NCBI GenBank assembly: GCA_964035795.1
Contig: OZ038325.1
Span: 9,732,875 to 9,796,874 of the forward strand
Length of the DNA stretch: 64,000 nt
DNA from: Pterobdella sp. o SKG-2022
Lineage: Eukaryota > Annelida > Clitellata > Hirudinida > Piscicolidae
Direction of reading: 5' to 3'
The number at the start of each line of letters is the position of its first letter. Position 1 is the stretch's first letter. Under the pieces are notes generated by a model. The model was not told where the DNA came from and made no database searches. It saw only the letters and a list, made by a program, of their open reading frames with translations. A program made the position numbers and the translations under genes. This document shows positions 49,396 to 61,709 of this stretch, piece by piece.

Positions 49396-52300
49396 TCAGT
49401 GAAAATATACTTGAAACCCATCCACTACTGCCTCTGCTACTATTTATAGTTGCAACGGATATTCGGTGTTCTGTAAGTTATTTATAGAGTAAGGTTTGAG
49501 ACTTGGAACCTCACTCACCCGGCTTATATATATCCATACGAGCAGTGTTCTCAACAGTTGTTCATCTGTTATGACATTTGCCATCTTATCTTCAAAACTT
49601 TATCTCTCATTCATTTCACATTTTGAAATATTTAAGTTGCATTTAGTTAGGAATTTTGATCTAAATTAGTTAAGAGTTTGTTTAGCGCTCGAAATGATTG
49701 TCAATGTGATTCACTTTTTAAAAAATTTTTCTCTTCAGTCAGTTCTTTGTACTCTTAATATTCTATTATTTTTAGATTATTTTTTTATATATAATATTAG
49801 TTTATAAATATTATATTCATTACTTTTTTGTTTGGTTTTCTTTTTTTACAAAAATGTCAAAATATTTAGTCCATATTGCAAGATGGTCACTTTGCGAAAA
49901 GACGTTAAAAGAAGGATATTAAAAGAAACAACAATAAGGGTGCTAAATGATAAGGAATTTCATAAAGGGCATTGTTCTGACTGATATTGTATAGCATTTA
50001 TGTTCGAAAGTTCAGCAATACAGAAATGAATGCAAAAATCCAAAGAGCTGTAAAAGTGCCGTATAATGCTGGAAATAAATGATTATTTTCATTGAAGAAG
50101 ATTTGAATAATGACATAGGGAAAAGGAGGTTTGGTGTGACAAAGCTTGATCATGTCATTTGGTATTTTCAAAATGCAATGTTTTTGTTATAGTTAAGCGA
50201 TTTGATATATTTCTAATATTCATGACAACTTGAGAATTTCATATTTTCTATTTTGTATGTTCTAAAGTAAATTATCATGCTCTCTGGGATTTTAATGCAG
50301 TCTTCTAGGTTTCCATTTTTTGTCAATTATAAATAACCTTTTATTAATCCTAAGCATTTTATGAATGTAATAATATTAGAAGTTGTTGTGGAAGTTGGAA
50401 CTTGTTGTAATTCAGAATTTCTCAGACATTTTTAAATAAATATTATCAGCTTTCTTGTTGGTCCACCTAAATCTCTCAAACCATCAAGTCCTTTCACTTA
50501 TTTGCACTTTTTCGGCACCATTGGCCACCAAAAACTTTTTGTAAATATTTGATCACACGTCATATAAAATCAACATCCCATATCACAAGCAACTTTTACT
50601 TATGGTCTGGTCATGTTTTATTGAGTTTTGATTGTTTTAACATCAGTAGTTTGTAAAATTAAGGTCAAAACCATGTGAAAAATCTCTGTAAAGAATGTTA
50701 TATTAGCAACAACAAAATACCTTGGCATGACGAAGTTGTGGGCGTTTGAGGGTATTACTAATCTTAAAATATAAGCTCTTCTTTCATTTCTCATCAATTC
50801 CAAAGCACAAAGATTTCAAAATACATTCAACCCCTTTTCAGCCAAATCTTGACAATTACTTTTTAATGATCCTTAAATAAAGTGTGAAATGAATTTGAAA
50901 CGTGCAACGCTTGCCTGGTCGGCTCTTTATTGCATAAAGATTATAAAATTCTGTTGTGGCATTGTTAGCATTGCTGGCGTGTTTGCCATTCCTCGCCTTA
51001 TTCACCACCAATGCTTTCTTTACTTTTAGACAGCAATTCAAAGACTTATTTCTACAATCTTCAAACGGCAATTGTGTTACATAAAAATAATAATAATCAT
51101 AATAATAACAACAACAACAAGTTAACACGAAAAAATTGAGAATAAAGAGAATTAAGGCAACAGCACTGGAGAGGCCAAACTTCGCAGATCCACTAATTAA
51201 CTACCACTTGAGCTCATTTGTAAAGCAACTTTTTTATCGTTCGGAGAACATTTTGAAGCACTCGATGATGGATAAGTTGAAACTCCATTATTAGATACAA
51301 GTTTATAAAGTAGTGACAATAATAGTGATAACAACATGAAAAACATCAATAACCATAAATAACAACATAAACAATAAAAGCATCAATAGAAGTAGTGACA
51401 AAATTAGTAAAAATAATACGAGAAGTAATATCAAAAATAGATATATCAGTCAATTGAAATGATTTGACTCTCAAATACCTTAATATCGCCTCCAATGAAT
51501 ATAAACAGCGTATTAAAAATTATGACGACATAATATAATTTAAAATATGAGAATGGACTGGCATGATGACGTCGGTACAAATGACATTCCCACAACAACT
51601 TAATTTATGACGTTGTACTCGAGTCACAAACAACTAAACCTCTTCACCTTATTATTATTATTCCAATAAAAATAATTATTGTTTCTATTGTTCGCAATAA
51701 CGATTATTATTATTATTATTATTTTGATAATTGTTTTCTTATTGTAGTATTATCAAACTGATATGCCTCGCAAAGTTGGTTTATTTTAGTTGTGAGCATA
51801 TGAAAGATGAGTCTTTTGTCCATTGTCACAACAATAATAACACGGAAAAGAGTAATTAATATTTTTATTATGAGATGTTGCTAAGAACTTAGGGACCGGT
51901 TGAACCTCGCCGAAGCCCATTTGGGTTTTCGTTGCATAATTACACGCTTGTAAGCATCTAAGTGAATGTTTACAACGACCTAATCACATGTTTTTGCTGG
52001 CACTATTTCACACCGATAATTACATAATTATACAGTTTTGAAATTATAACGACATCTTTATTAATTGATGATTAGTTCTGATATCCTGTAGACGTTAGAG
52101 GTCAACAGACTCCCCAAGTTTCTGGTCAGAGATCCAAGTTCACCCACGTTTGGCCCACCTTCCTCGGGCTCCATAAGAAGTTTTGCGACCAAAATAATAT
52201 TTTCATCGCAGAGCTTTTAATCCCGCCTCCAAGCTTGCTCTTCTAATCTGCCCGGCTTCTCGTAAAGCCACTAACAACGAGAATAACGATAATAATAACG

Positions 52301-52442
52301 AAGTGATTAATAATATTGTTAGTGAGAAAGACACAAGAGAACAGACACAAAAGGACAGAGACAAAGAAGTGCGACATTAATTTCAAATTTGACGATTTGT
52401 TTCCTTCATTGTTTAATTCCAAGAAAAAACTTTTGATATGGA
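49396..52442. other. Duplicate of the gene-poor region 28409-31455
   Basis: Identical AT-rich sequence; nothing further recognised. The minisatellites at 52443-52742 and 53312-53549 follow. Confidence 0.5.
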
Positions 52443-53783
52443 AATAGTAGTAGTAGTGGTGGTAATAGTAGTAGTAGTAGTGGTGGTAATAGTAGTAGTC
52501 GTAGTGGTGGTAATAGTAGTAGTCGTAGTGGTAGTAATAGTAGTAGTGGTGGTAATAGTAGTAGTCGTAGTGGTGGTAATAGTAGTAGTCGTAGTGGTGG
52601 TAATAGTAGTAGTAGTAGTGGTGGTAATAGTAGTAGTCGTAGTGTTGGTAATAGTAGTAGTCGTAGTGGTAGTAATAGTAGTAGTAGTAGTGGTGGTAAT
52701 AGTAGTAGTAGTAGTATTAGTAGTAGTACTAGTAGTATTAGTAGTAATATTAAGTGATAGTGAGGTGGAGGTTATGATAATGATACTAATAAATTATTTT
52801 TTGTCTCAACACATTTTCATAAAACACTCAGCACGGAAAAAATAATGAAAAATGGATATAAACAAAAAAAAACAAAACAAAAATTATTGGCAAAGTTTAC
52901 TGGATGGAATCAAGGAATTTTGAGCGATAATAAATATTTGAATCCTTATTATTTTTATTTTTTATTATTACTATTTATTATTAATATTATTCTCATTTAT
53001 TTATCAATATTGCTGGTTATTATGAAATATTGTTGTGACTTGAGCCCTGGTAGTTCTGTGGCAACAAATAAAGAGGAGCAAGGAGGGGAGATTGGGCAAA
53101 TGAATAGATGCAAAGATGCACAAGCTCAAATGACATCCTGAAACTGGAGCGAAAGAATGATAATAGCAAATGAACCGATGCTTGTGGTGAATAGTTGTTG
53201 CTAAAAAGTCACAATAAAAATAATGGAGATTTAAAAATGTTATAATAACAAAAACCTTCTTTGTTCTCGATTCAAAACATTTCTGCAGCATTCTTCAAAT
53301 AGCTTATCAATATTTGTATCATCATCATTCTCACCTTCATCATCATCATCATCATCATCGTCATTCTCACCTTCATCATCATCATCATCGTCATTCTCAC
53401 CTTCATCATCATCATCATCATCATCATCGTCATTCTCACCTTCATCATCATCATCATTCTCACCTTCATCATCATTCTCACCTTCATCATCATCATCATC
53501 ATCATCATTCTCATCTTCATTATCGTTCTCATCTTCATCATCACCCTTATCTCACCACTGAAAATATATGTATGTCCTTCATAAATTGAATCGAACTTTA
53601 TCAAATGCATAAAACATAACTGAATGAAAGACAAATTGCAATCAATATAACTCACATCAAAAAAATAAATATTTAAACAAACAAATATTAAAACGAACAA
53701 ACAAATATTTAAAAAAACAAACAAATAAGAATAAACAAAAAAATTACTAAAGTTGGAAAAATTAATAATGAAAATAAAAATAT

Positions 53784-53912
53784 AAACAACAACAATAATA
53801 ATAATGATAACAACAACAATAATAATAATGATAACAACAACAATAATAATAATGATAACAACAACAATAATAATAATGATAACAACAACAATAATAATAA
53901 TGATAATAACAA
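53784..53912. repeat. 24-base AATAATAATGATAACAACAAC-type minisatellite, five units
   Basis: Five near-perfect units of AACAATAATAATAATGATAA plus CAAC. Contig one stops inside its first unit (32809), explaining the break. Confidence 0.95.
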
Positions 53913-53927
53913 TCATCATTTTAATAT

Positions 53928-54480
53928 AGTCAGCATCTTTTCCAAGGGGTCACTGACTTCTTTCCATGACCTAACCCTGTCCCTCCATTTTACCCTGTCA
54001 TAGCCATCTTCAAGAACTAATCCAAGCCCACGACAAAGGTTTTCCATCATCCCTTTCCAGGTTAACCTTGGCCTTTCCCTTTCTCTACTACCTTCAACCT
54101 CAAACCTCTACGTCTGTTTGACACAGTCGTCATCTTCTTTCCTCACTACATGACCCAGCCATCTCAAACTCCCTTGCCTCACCACTTCAGCGATCGTACA
54201 ATCCAACCATCAACCCCTTTGTACTCACACCATCAACTAGCTGCACACCACACATCATTCTAAGCATCCGTTTTTCTGCTCTTCTCAAAATACTCTTTTC
54301 AACGGATCTTACTACCCAGGTTTCCGAGCCATATGTCATGACAGGCCTCATACATGTCCTATAAATTTGTCCTTTAACATTCCATGTCTGTCTTTTACCA
54401 CATAACATAGAAGACACACTGTTGAATGCATTCCAGCCCAGCCCAATCCTTCGTGTAACAGCTAGCTCAACAACAACAAT
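53928..54480 (-). mobile_element. LINE 3' fragment, another family
   Basis: Minus-strand remnants of the region after the RT: YRTCMRPVMTYGSETWVVRS, EKRMLRMMCGVQL, then VVRQGSLRWLGHVVRKEDDD and RPRLTWKGMMENLCRG, ending KEVSDPLEKMLTILK-stop. The element's 3' end runs straight into the 24-base minisatellite. Frame breaks show it is dead. Confidence 0.8.
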
Positions 54481-54969
54481 AGTAATGTTAATAATAATGA
54501 AATGATAAGATAGAGGTCGGTTTGCGTTGCCCGAGTTAAGTGGGCTCCGTTGATTTCATGAATTATTGTAACAAAGTGTTTTTATTTGTAAAAAAGTTTA
54601 TATAAATAACTAAAATCAAGTAAGGAACAAAATTTAAACATAATTTATTGAAAAATCAAAAGTATTTAAGGAATAATAAAGTTTTGCTGGTCAGCTTGAA
54701 ATTGCATCAAAAAAAATACGAAATGTTGTGAAAAATTAATAAAAGTTCAAAAATTGAATTTTTGCACTTCTATGTCTTTCAAAATTTCAACCAAAGCTGG
54801 ATAACTGGATAAAAGATGGCCGCTGTATAAACAAGTGACCAGCAATTAAAGAGCCATACATAGATCTAACAACAAAGAAAGTATAACAATCTAAAAATAA
54901 TTATAACCCTCAAAAAAACAATAATAAATAATTAAAATAAAAAATAATATAATATTAATAATTAAAAAA

Positions 54970-55305
54970 TTGAAAAACATTGTACAATCAAACCAAACTC
55001 ACAAGCGACAACAAACGACCTTCAAAAATTTCAACAAATCAGGCATCAATAAAATGAAAGAATCCCGCATTGTTCTTCCCGCGGTCAAACAAGGGACGCG
55101 ACCTTCAGTGAATGATCAGATTAAGGTCGAAAAATTCGCTGATAGATTGAACTCTTCTCAAAATAGAAACCTTAGTAGACCCCAGAGCGGGATTTTACCA
55201 ACCTCTGGCCACTCAGGTTCACCGACAATTCATTCCAGAGAAACAAAAATAAATGGACTAGAGAAGAGTATAAGGAAGTTATCTATTGTTTTTACTGTAC
55301 TCTAA
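54970..55305 (+). CDS. Hypothetical protein or first exon, 111 codons
   Basis: Plus-strand frame with coding-like composition in its middle (MKESRIVLPAVKQGTRPSVN, SRPQSGILPTSGHSGSPTIH) in otherwise AT-rich DNA. A GTATAAGG near 55269 could be a donor. No family recognised. It may be the 5' exon of an unseen gene or a chance frame. Confidence 0.3.
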   Translation: MKNIVQSNQTHKRQQTTFKNFNKSGINKMKESRIVLPAVKQGTRPSVNDQIKVEKFADRLNSSQNRNLSRPQSGILPTSGHSGSPTIHSRETKINGLEKSIRKLSIVFTVL

Positions 55306-55544
55306 AAAACCCAATGTTTAGTAACAATACTAATGATACCTACATAATATGGTGCCAACGCAATAATGAAAGCAACAAGATAAAAAATATGGATGCATAT
55401 AAACTAGCGAATCAAAGAACATACATCATTGGCAAAAAAAAACTGACTGATATAAAGTTAGGACAAATTAAAGAACAGGTTATAAATGGTGCCCAAAAAG
55501 AAAATAGAGATAATACTAATAAATACGATAATAATAATAATATT

Positions 55545-55715
<171 letters not shown>

Positions 55716-55739
55716 AACAACAATAATAATAAAAACTAA

Positions 55740-57281
55740 AAGACAATAATAATAAAAATCAAACAACAACAATAATATTTAAAAAATAAACAACAACAAC
55801 AATAATAATAATGAAGAAGCGTTGGATGGTGAGAATTGTTAGGATTCTCATCAGTACAATCTACCTCTTCTGTCGTTTATCCTAATCATGTCCTAAAAAC
55901 AACAACAACAATAATAATAATAATAAAATAATAATAATAATAATATAAATAGTAATAATAATAACGAAAACAATAACAATAATAATAGAAATGATACTAA
56001 TATAATACCCTTAAACACCTCAAAAAAAGATGGAGTCTGAGCTGTTATTGAGCAACATCAGTGCAGAGGTGCAGACGTGGTGTGTCTGCGGTGTGAAGAG
56101 GTTGATGTGTCTGCGGTGTGAAGAGGTTGGTTGTCTGCGGTGTGAAGAGGCTGATATTTAGCCGATAGCGATAATATGTGATAGCTGATAATATTATTTT
56201 TTGAAAATAAGTGATACAATTTGTTAAAAAGTGTAAAGATGGCTACAAAAGAAATCGCAGTGACAATCTTGAGGAAAGAGTGGTTATGAAAATTATGAAG
56301 AGAGTTAATGAAACAGATAGTGGTGATGACAATGATACTGAATAAAACCGGGCATATTGAGGAGAAAGGCACATTTGGCAGAATTTTGAGCCTTGAAATG
56401 CCAAGAATTCAAATATTTAAATCTAAATTTTCTTTGTTCTTTGTTTCATGTTGTCATTCTATGTACATCCGGTGTTTGTTTGTGTGTGCATATGAGTGTG
56501 TGTGGTCTTTTATCAAATTACATGGCGGTTAGCTATGTGTGAGTTGAGATTTGTTGAGATCAATATGAATCAGTGTGATATGATGTTGGTAGACTTAGTG
56601 GATTTGTGAATTTTAGGGGTGTGTGAATGTTTGTGGGTGTGTGAATGATTGTGGATGTGTGAATGTGGGTGTGTGAATGTTTGTGGGTGTGTGAAAGTTT
56701 GAGGGCGTGTCAGACACGAGACAAAATTTAAAATTGTCGTACTTAAGCGAACGAATGTTAAGCACGAAGTGATGCAAATATCATTGACAACTGAGGCACC
56801 AAGTAATGTCAGCATCAAGTTAAAATGGCGTCTGCTTCTAATTTTATTACTAAAATAGTGATAAATATTGATGCAAGTATTTATAATGATAATCAAGTGT
56901 TTAAACAAGTTAACACCACCGACGTTGCCAATCAATCACCGTTTTCAACATAAAGCCCATAATTACGAATCATTCGCCAGGTGGCTTCTGATTTGTTATT
57001 AATCGTTATTTGAAATTTTAAAAATTTGATGAAATGAAGAATCGGTGACAAGGTCAACTAAGATGGAGAGATGTCTCATCTTCTCAAACCCTGTCTGAAG
57101 GGTGAATCCTTCAATGTTTCGAGGTGTTTTAATGAATTGAGAATGTCTAAAAGTGAACGGCTTTCATTAAATAAATATTTATTTTTTTACTTTTGTTTGA
57201 AGTGCGTCACACAGTAAACAGAAAGCAGATAAAAACATGGCGGTACTCGACCTCCACCATTGAACATCAGTGTACACCAGC
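55740..57281. other. AT-rich intergenic sequence; no gene seen
   Basis: Contains a roughly 25-base tandem repeat (TGTCTGCGGTGTGAAGAGG-type, three units, about 56078-56152) and the probable promoter of the gene starting at 57282. Confidence 0.5.
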
Positions 57282-58668
57282 ATGCCACGTTTTAGTGCAG
57301 TCTTTTTGTGCCTCATTTTGGCACCAAATTCAGTAGTGAGTTTGAAAAGCTTTCAAATGTCTTCTTTGCCATCGTTCAAAACAACACACCCCATCATACA
57401 CACCACATCCAACACACACATCCCACCACACCAAATCACACACACCATATCCACCACACACATCCCACCACACCACATCACACACACCACATCCACCACA
57501 CACATCCCACCACACCAAATCACACACACCTCATCCCATCACACCAAATCACACACACCACATCCACCACACCAAATCACACACACCACATCCACCACAC
57601 ACATCCCACCACACCACATCACACACATCTCACCACACCACATCACACACACCACCACACAGGTGTGCATGAGAAGCTTGAGAGACATAGAAGAGACGGA
57701 GAACATCGTACAGCACAGACAATATTATGATAGCTCCAAAAGAGGCTACATGGCACAACTTGACAACTTTCCTTACAAATGCCTTAATATCAACTCAGCA
57801 GGCGAGAACGACACGTGGATAGTTGTGGTTTTGAGTCAAAAAGAACGTGTTGATTTCATCTCTTTTGATATCGAGTACAAAAAAGAGGGTTGCGCTGATT
57901 TTTGTTTAATTACCACCCACACAGCCACACCACACCACACCACCACCACATCACACCACACCACTACCACACCACACCACACTACCACACCACATCACCA
58001 CACCACCACCACCACCACACCACCACCACACCACATCACCACACTACCACCACCACCACACCACCACCACCACACCACCTAGGAGAATTTGAAGGTAACT
58101 ACACATTAATCCTAATGGAGAACTTCACTGCACAGAAAGCCATGAAGGCAATCAAAACAGCGTGTGTGTGTGGTCAGATCAGACTAACAGTTGCCAACCC
58201 GATGGGCTTTTATGGTAGCACAATGATCTGCAAAATCTCACACAAACACTCATTTGTGGGCCTGCATATCAACAGGGGCATCAATTTGAAATTATGTCAG
58301 TTTGCTGCCTTCACTGGTGAGTTTGTGTGTACTACACCTATCCTTATCACCACACTTTATAACCATGGCATTCCACAACACCACAAACCTCACCCCCCAC
58401 ACCACAAACTCCACCCACCACACCACAAACCTCACCCACCACACCACAAACCCCACCCACCACACCACAAACCTCACCCACCGCACCACAAACCCCACCC
58501 ACCGCACCACAAACCCCACCCATCTTACCACAAACCCCACCCACAGTGAAAAGAAAAAAATCGATTGCGATAATGAGCAGACCGGAAGAAAATGGTTCAA
58601 AGAGAACTCCATGTTTCTTCTTATACAGCATATGCTTCTTTGTTCCCTACTTCATCACCCTTTTCTAA
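57282..58668 (+). CDS. Small secreted or anchored protein with galactose-binding-like domain, 211 residues
   Basis: Exons 57282-57335, 57663-57888, 58083-58316 and 58547-58668 (TAA) keep phase (636 bases). Exon 1 is a signal peptide (MPRFSAVFLCLILAPNSV) ending at GTA/GTGAGT. The body has DNFPYKCLNIN...DTWIVVVLSQKERVDFISF, then GNYTLILMEN, C-V-C, TMICKIS and a closing KLCQFAAF. This resembles the order seen in F5/8-type or fucolectin-like domains (a C...W.VVL..... V..I core and a final LCEVEV-type strand), but identity is not certain. The C-terminus is hydrophobic (TPCFFLYSICFFVPYFITLF), suggesting a tail anchor or GPI signal. All three introns hold CAC-rich minisatellites. The exon 2 donor (GTTGCG) is weak. 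Confidence 0.5.
57386..57661 (+). repeat. CACACCACATCC-type minisatellite in intron
   Basis: Units such as CACATCCCACCACACCA fill the 3' part of intron 1 up to the acceptor. The similar arrays at 57915-58080 and 58366-58540 occupy the 3' parts of introns 2 and 3. Confidence 0.9.
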
Positions 58669-58788
58669 GCCTACTAACACTTGGTCGATCTGTTTCCTGT
58701 TGATTTCGTTACTTTCATCCTTTCGGCATAATGCTTTTTGATTGTTGTTTTATAGTGATAAATAGCAGCTGAAGATGGCAACCCCAGT

Positions 58789-58900
58789 CTGATATTATTG
58801 GTGCTTGTGTGAGGGAGCAGACTGATATTATTGGTGCTTGTGTGAGGGAGCAGACTGATATTATTGGTGCTTGTGTGAGGGAGCAGACTGATGTTATTGG
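58789..58900. repeat. 33-base tandem repeat, three units
   Basis: CTGATATTATTGGTGCTTGT plus GTGAGGGAGCAGA repeated nearly perfectly. Thirty-three is divisible by 3, but I see no gene frame around it. Confidence 0.9.
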
Positions 58901-59087
58901 TTAGGTCACTTGTGTTTGGGGAACTACTTCCTTGTAAAATAAGCCCATTTTTAACTTTTAATGTTTACAAAAAATTCAAATATTAAACAGCCTCAAATAA
59001 ATAAACAATTAGTTGAAATGAACCAAGATTTAACACGTGCACATTCAAAATTATAATAAAAGACACCAACAAGCACGTACACACACG

Positions 59088-59442
<355 letters not shown>

Positions 59443-59912
59443 AGAGTTATCGATATGTGGAGATAAAGGTTAGTGAAGGCTTTAAATTGATAATTTCAAG
59501 AAAAACAATAGTTTTAAAAGTTAAATAACAAAAAACAATAAAGAAATACAACAACAACAACAACTAAAACAACAACAATAATCATAATAACAACAACAAC
59601 AACAATCCTAAAAACAACAACAAAAACAACAAAAAAAACTAAAACAACAACAACAACAACTAAAACAATAACAATAATAATAATCATTAAAGCAACAACA
59701 AATTACTAGCTCACATCCCTTACACCATCGAACACTGATATGCGTATTCATCTGATTATTATTATTATTATTTCTGTTGTTATTTTGATTATTATTATTT
59801 CTGTTATTATTTCGATTATTATTATTATTTCTGTTATTATTTTGAGTATTCCAATTGAGCATACCAGCCTGATAACAGTTACACGATGTATGTGTGTGTG
59901 TGTGTGTGTGTT

Positions 59913-59949
<37 letters not shown>

Positions 59950-60222
59950 ACATCAATGTGTGTGTGTGTGTGTATGTGTGTGGGTTTACTAAAATATGGT
60001 CAATTGCAATACAAAGTTAAAAGCAACCAAATAATTTTTCGAAATCTACTTAACTTTTAAACACCGGAAAAAGTTCAAAGGACTCTTTTGTAAACAATTT
60101 TCAAAATTGCCAGAATGCTTCTCAAACTATCGAAGACAATGTAGCTGAAAACAACAAGAATAATAAAAACAACATATAATAGAGCAGTATCAAAGAATAA
60201 AAATTAAATCATCACGTGACAG

Positions 60223-60523
60223 GTATGTGAGTTGGACATAGTGTTTAATTTTGAGAAGGCACATTACATCCTGGATGAGTATTTGTTGGGGGGAGAGGTG
60301 CAAGAGTCTTCGATGAAAACTGTTGTCACTGCTATTCATCAGATGGACCTGATACAAGAGGTAGTGTGGGTGTGTGTGTGTGTGGTGCAGGGTAGGGTCG
60401 TAGGGTATAGTGTGAGATGAGGTGTGTTGAAAGGTGTGGTGTGTTGACATCTCCCACACACATGTGCATTCCTCACAGGAGCAAGAAGAACCCCCAAGTT
60501 TATTGGAAGAGTTAGGGTTCTAA
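60223..60523 (+). CDS. AP1S: AP-1 clathrin adaptor sigma subunit, last two coding exons
   Basis: Exon 60223-60360 encodes [20 protein letters not shown]...[10 protein letters not shown]...[10 protein letters not shown], and exon 60479-60523 encodes [18 protein letters not shown]. This matches the C-terminal third of AP-1 sigma; the AP-2 sigma sequence differs (FNFYKVYTVVDE). The break at VCELD coincides with the human exon boundary as I recall it. The first roughly 100 residues should lie in upstream exons, which I could not find between 58669 and 60222. That stretch is filled with microsatellites, so the exons may be farther away or missing from the assembly. The single intron has GTGTGGG near its start and CCCACAC near its end. 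Confidence 0.9.
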
Positions 60524-61709
60524 CGTTCACTTTCCTTTCACCTTTTTTATATATGCCTTCAAACTCTCCATCTCTCCCTCATTCACCATCTCACCATCCA
60601 CCATTAAAACCACTCTCATCCCTTATCTCTACACCACCACCACCACCACTCAATCACCTTAGCTTATTATGATATTTATTTGTGATATTTTGATTTTTTA
60701 TTGGCAGTACCATTTTGCCATTTATTTCCAAATCTTCCATTCTCAATAGCGCTTCTTTATTTTTTCACTATCATCTTCTCATTGACTCATAAGTTTTTCT
60801 ATTTATAACTTTCAAACAATCAGTTTCCCTTAACCCCTCCCCTTCATTAAATATGCATTTTCATCGTTTTGTCTATTTTTATACTTCTATCACCAACTAC
60901 CGTTGCTTCATCTCTTTTGATGTTTTTTTATATTCTTATATCACTTGTTATTCTTATTATTCTAATCATTATTCTCGTTCAATCATTATTTACATAAGAT
61001 TAAATGTAAGTTTACTTTTAAACACGTGATCATTATGTGCTCAAAAGAAATTTGTACGAATGTTCACCAAATAAAAATTATTTCATGTAGTACAAGTGTT
61101 TCCGGTTGATCTTTGTATGTAAGGTGTTTCCGGTTGACCATTTGTATGAATGGCCTGAAGGAAGACAGCGTGAGAAGAACTGGTGAAAAATATTGCTTGG
61201 AAAAGTGAACCAAAGAGTCAGTTTTGAAGGGCAGACATGGTTGTTGGCTAAAAACTAGAGCTTTGGTAATGAAGCCTTTCATCTCTTTTATTCAAGAAGA
61301 AGATTTACAATCTTAAATGAATCGATCGTCCTTTTGAGAGTTGTGCTTAAAAGTGTTGTATATATGATTGCATATGAAAATATCTATCGAAGCTTGTATT
61401 CAAAATAAATATCAAAACAAATATCCTGAAGAAGTATGAGACATATCATGATGAACAATTATGCCTCTGAAATGTGCGCTATAACAATTGTGTCTAAAAT
61501 GTGCGCTATATAGGGCAGCTAGAAGCCCTTCACCATGCGGAACAATCGAAATTTCTGTCACAATCACTTGTGGTGACATTTATAATCTCATTCATATAAA
61601 AGTATAAATATAGAAAATTATATTCAAGATGTCACAAAAGTAATACAGGAAAAAGTCTTCCATTGGTGTAGCGCTTAATTTGGTCAAAATTTATTAGAAA
61701 CAATGTAGG
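60524..61709. other. Intergenic; 3' flanks of AP1S and the ETS gene
   Basis: No coding exon recognised. AATAAA on the minus strand at 61690-61695 lies 15 bases past the ETS stop and may be its poly(A) signal. Confidence 0.5.

Noticed and set aside
59445..59468. Possible 24-base AP1S exon (SYRYVEIK)
   Set aside because: Splice-like edges and a RYVE match to the family's HRYVELLDK, but eight residues cannot supply the conserved stretch; probably chance.
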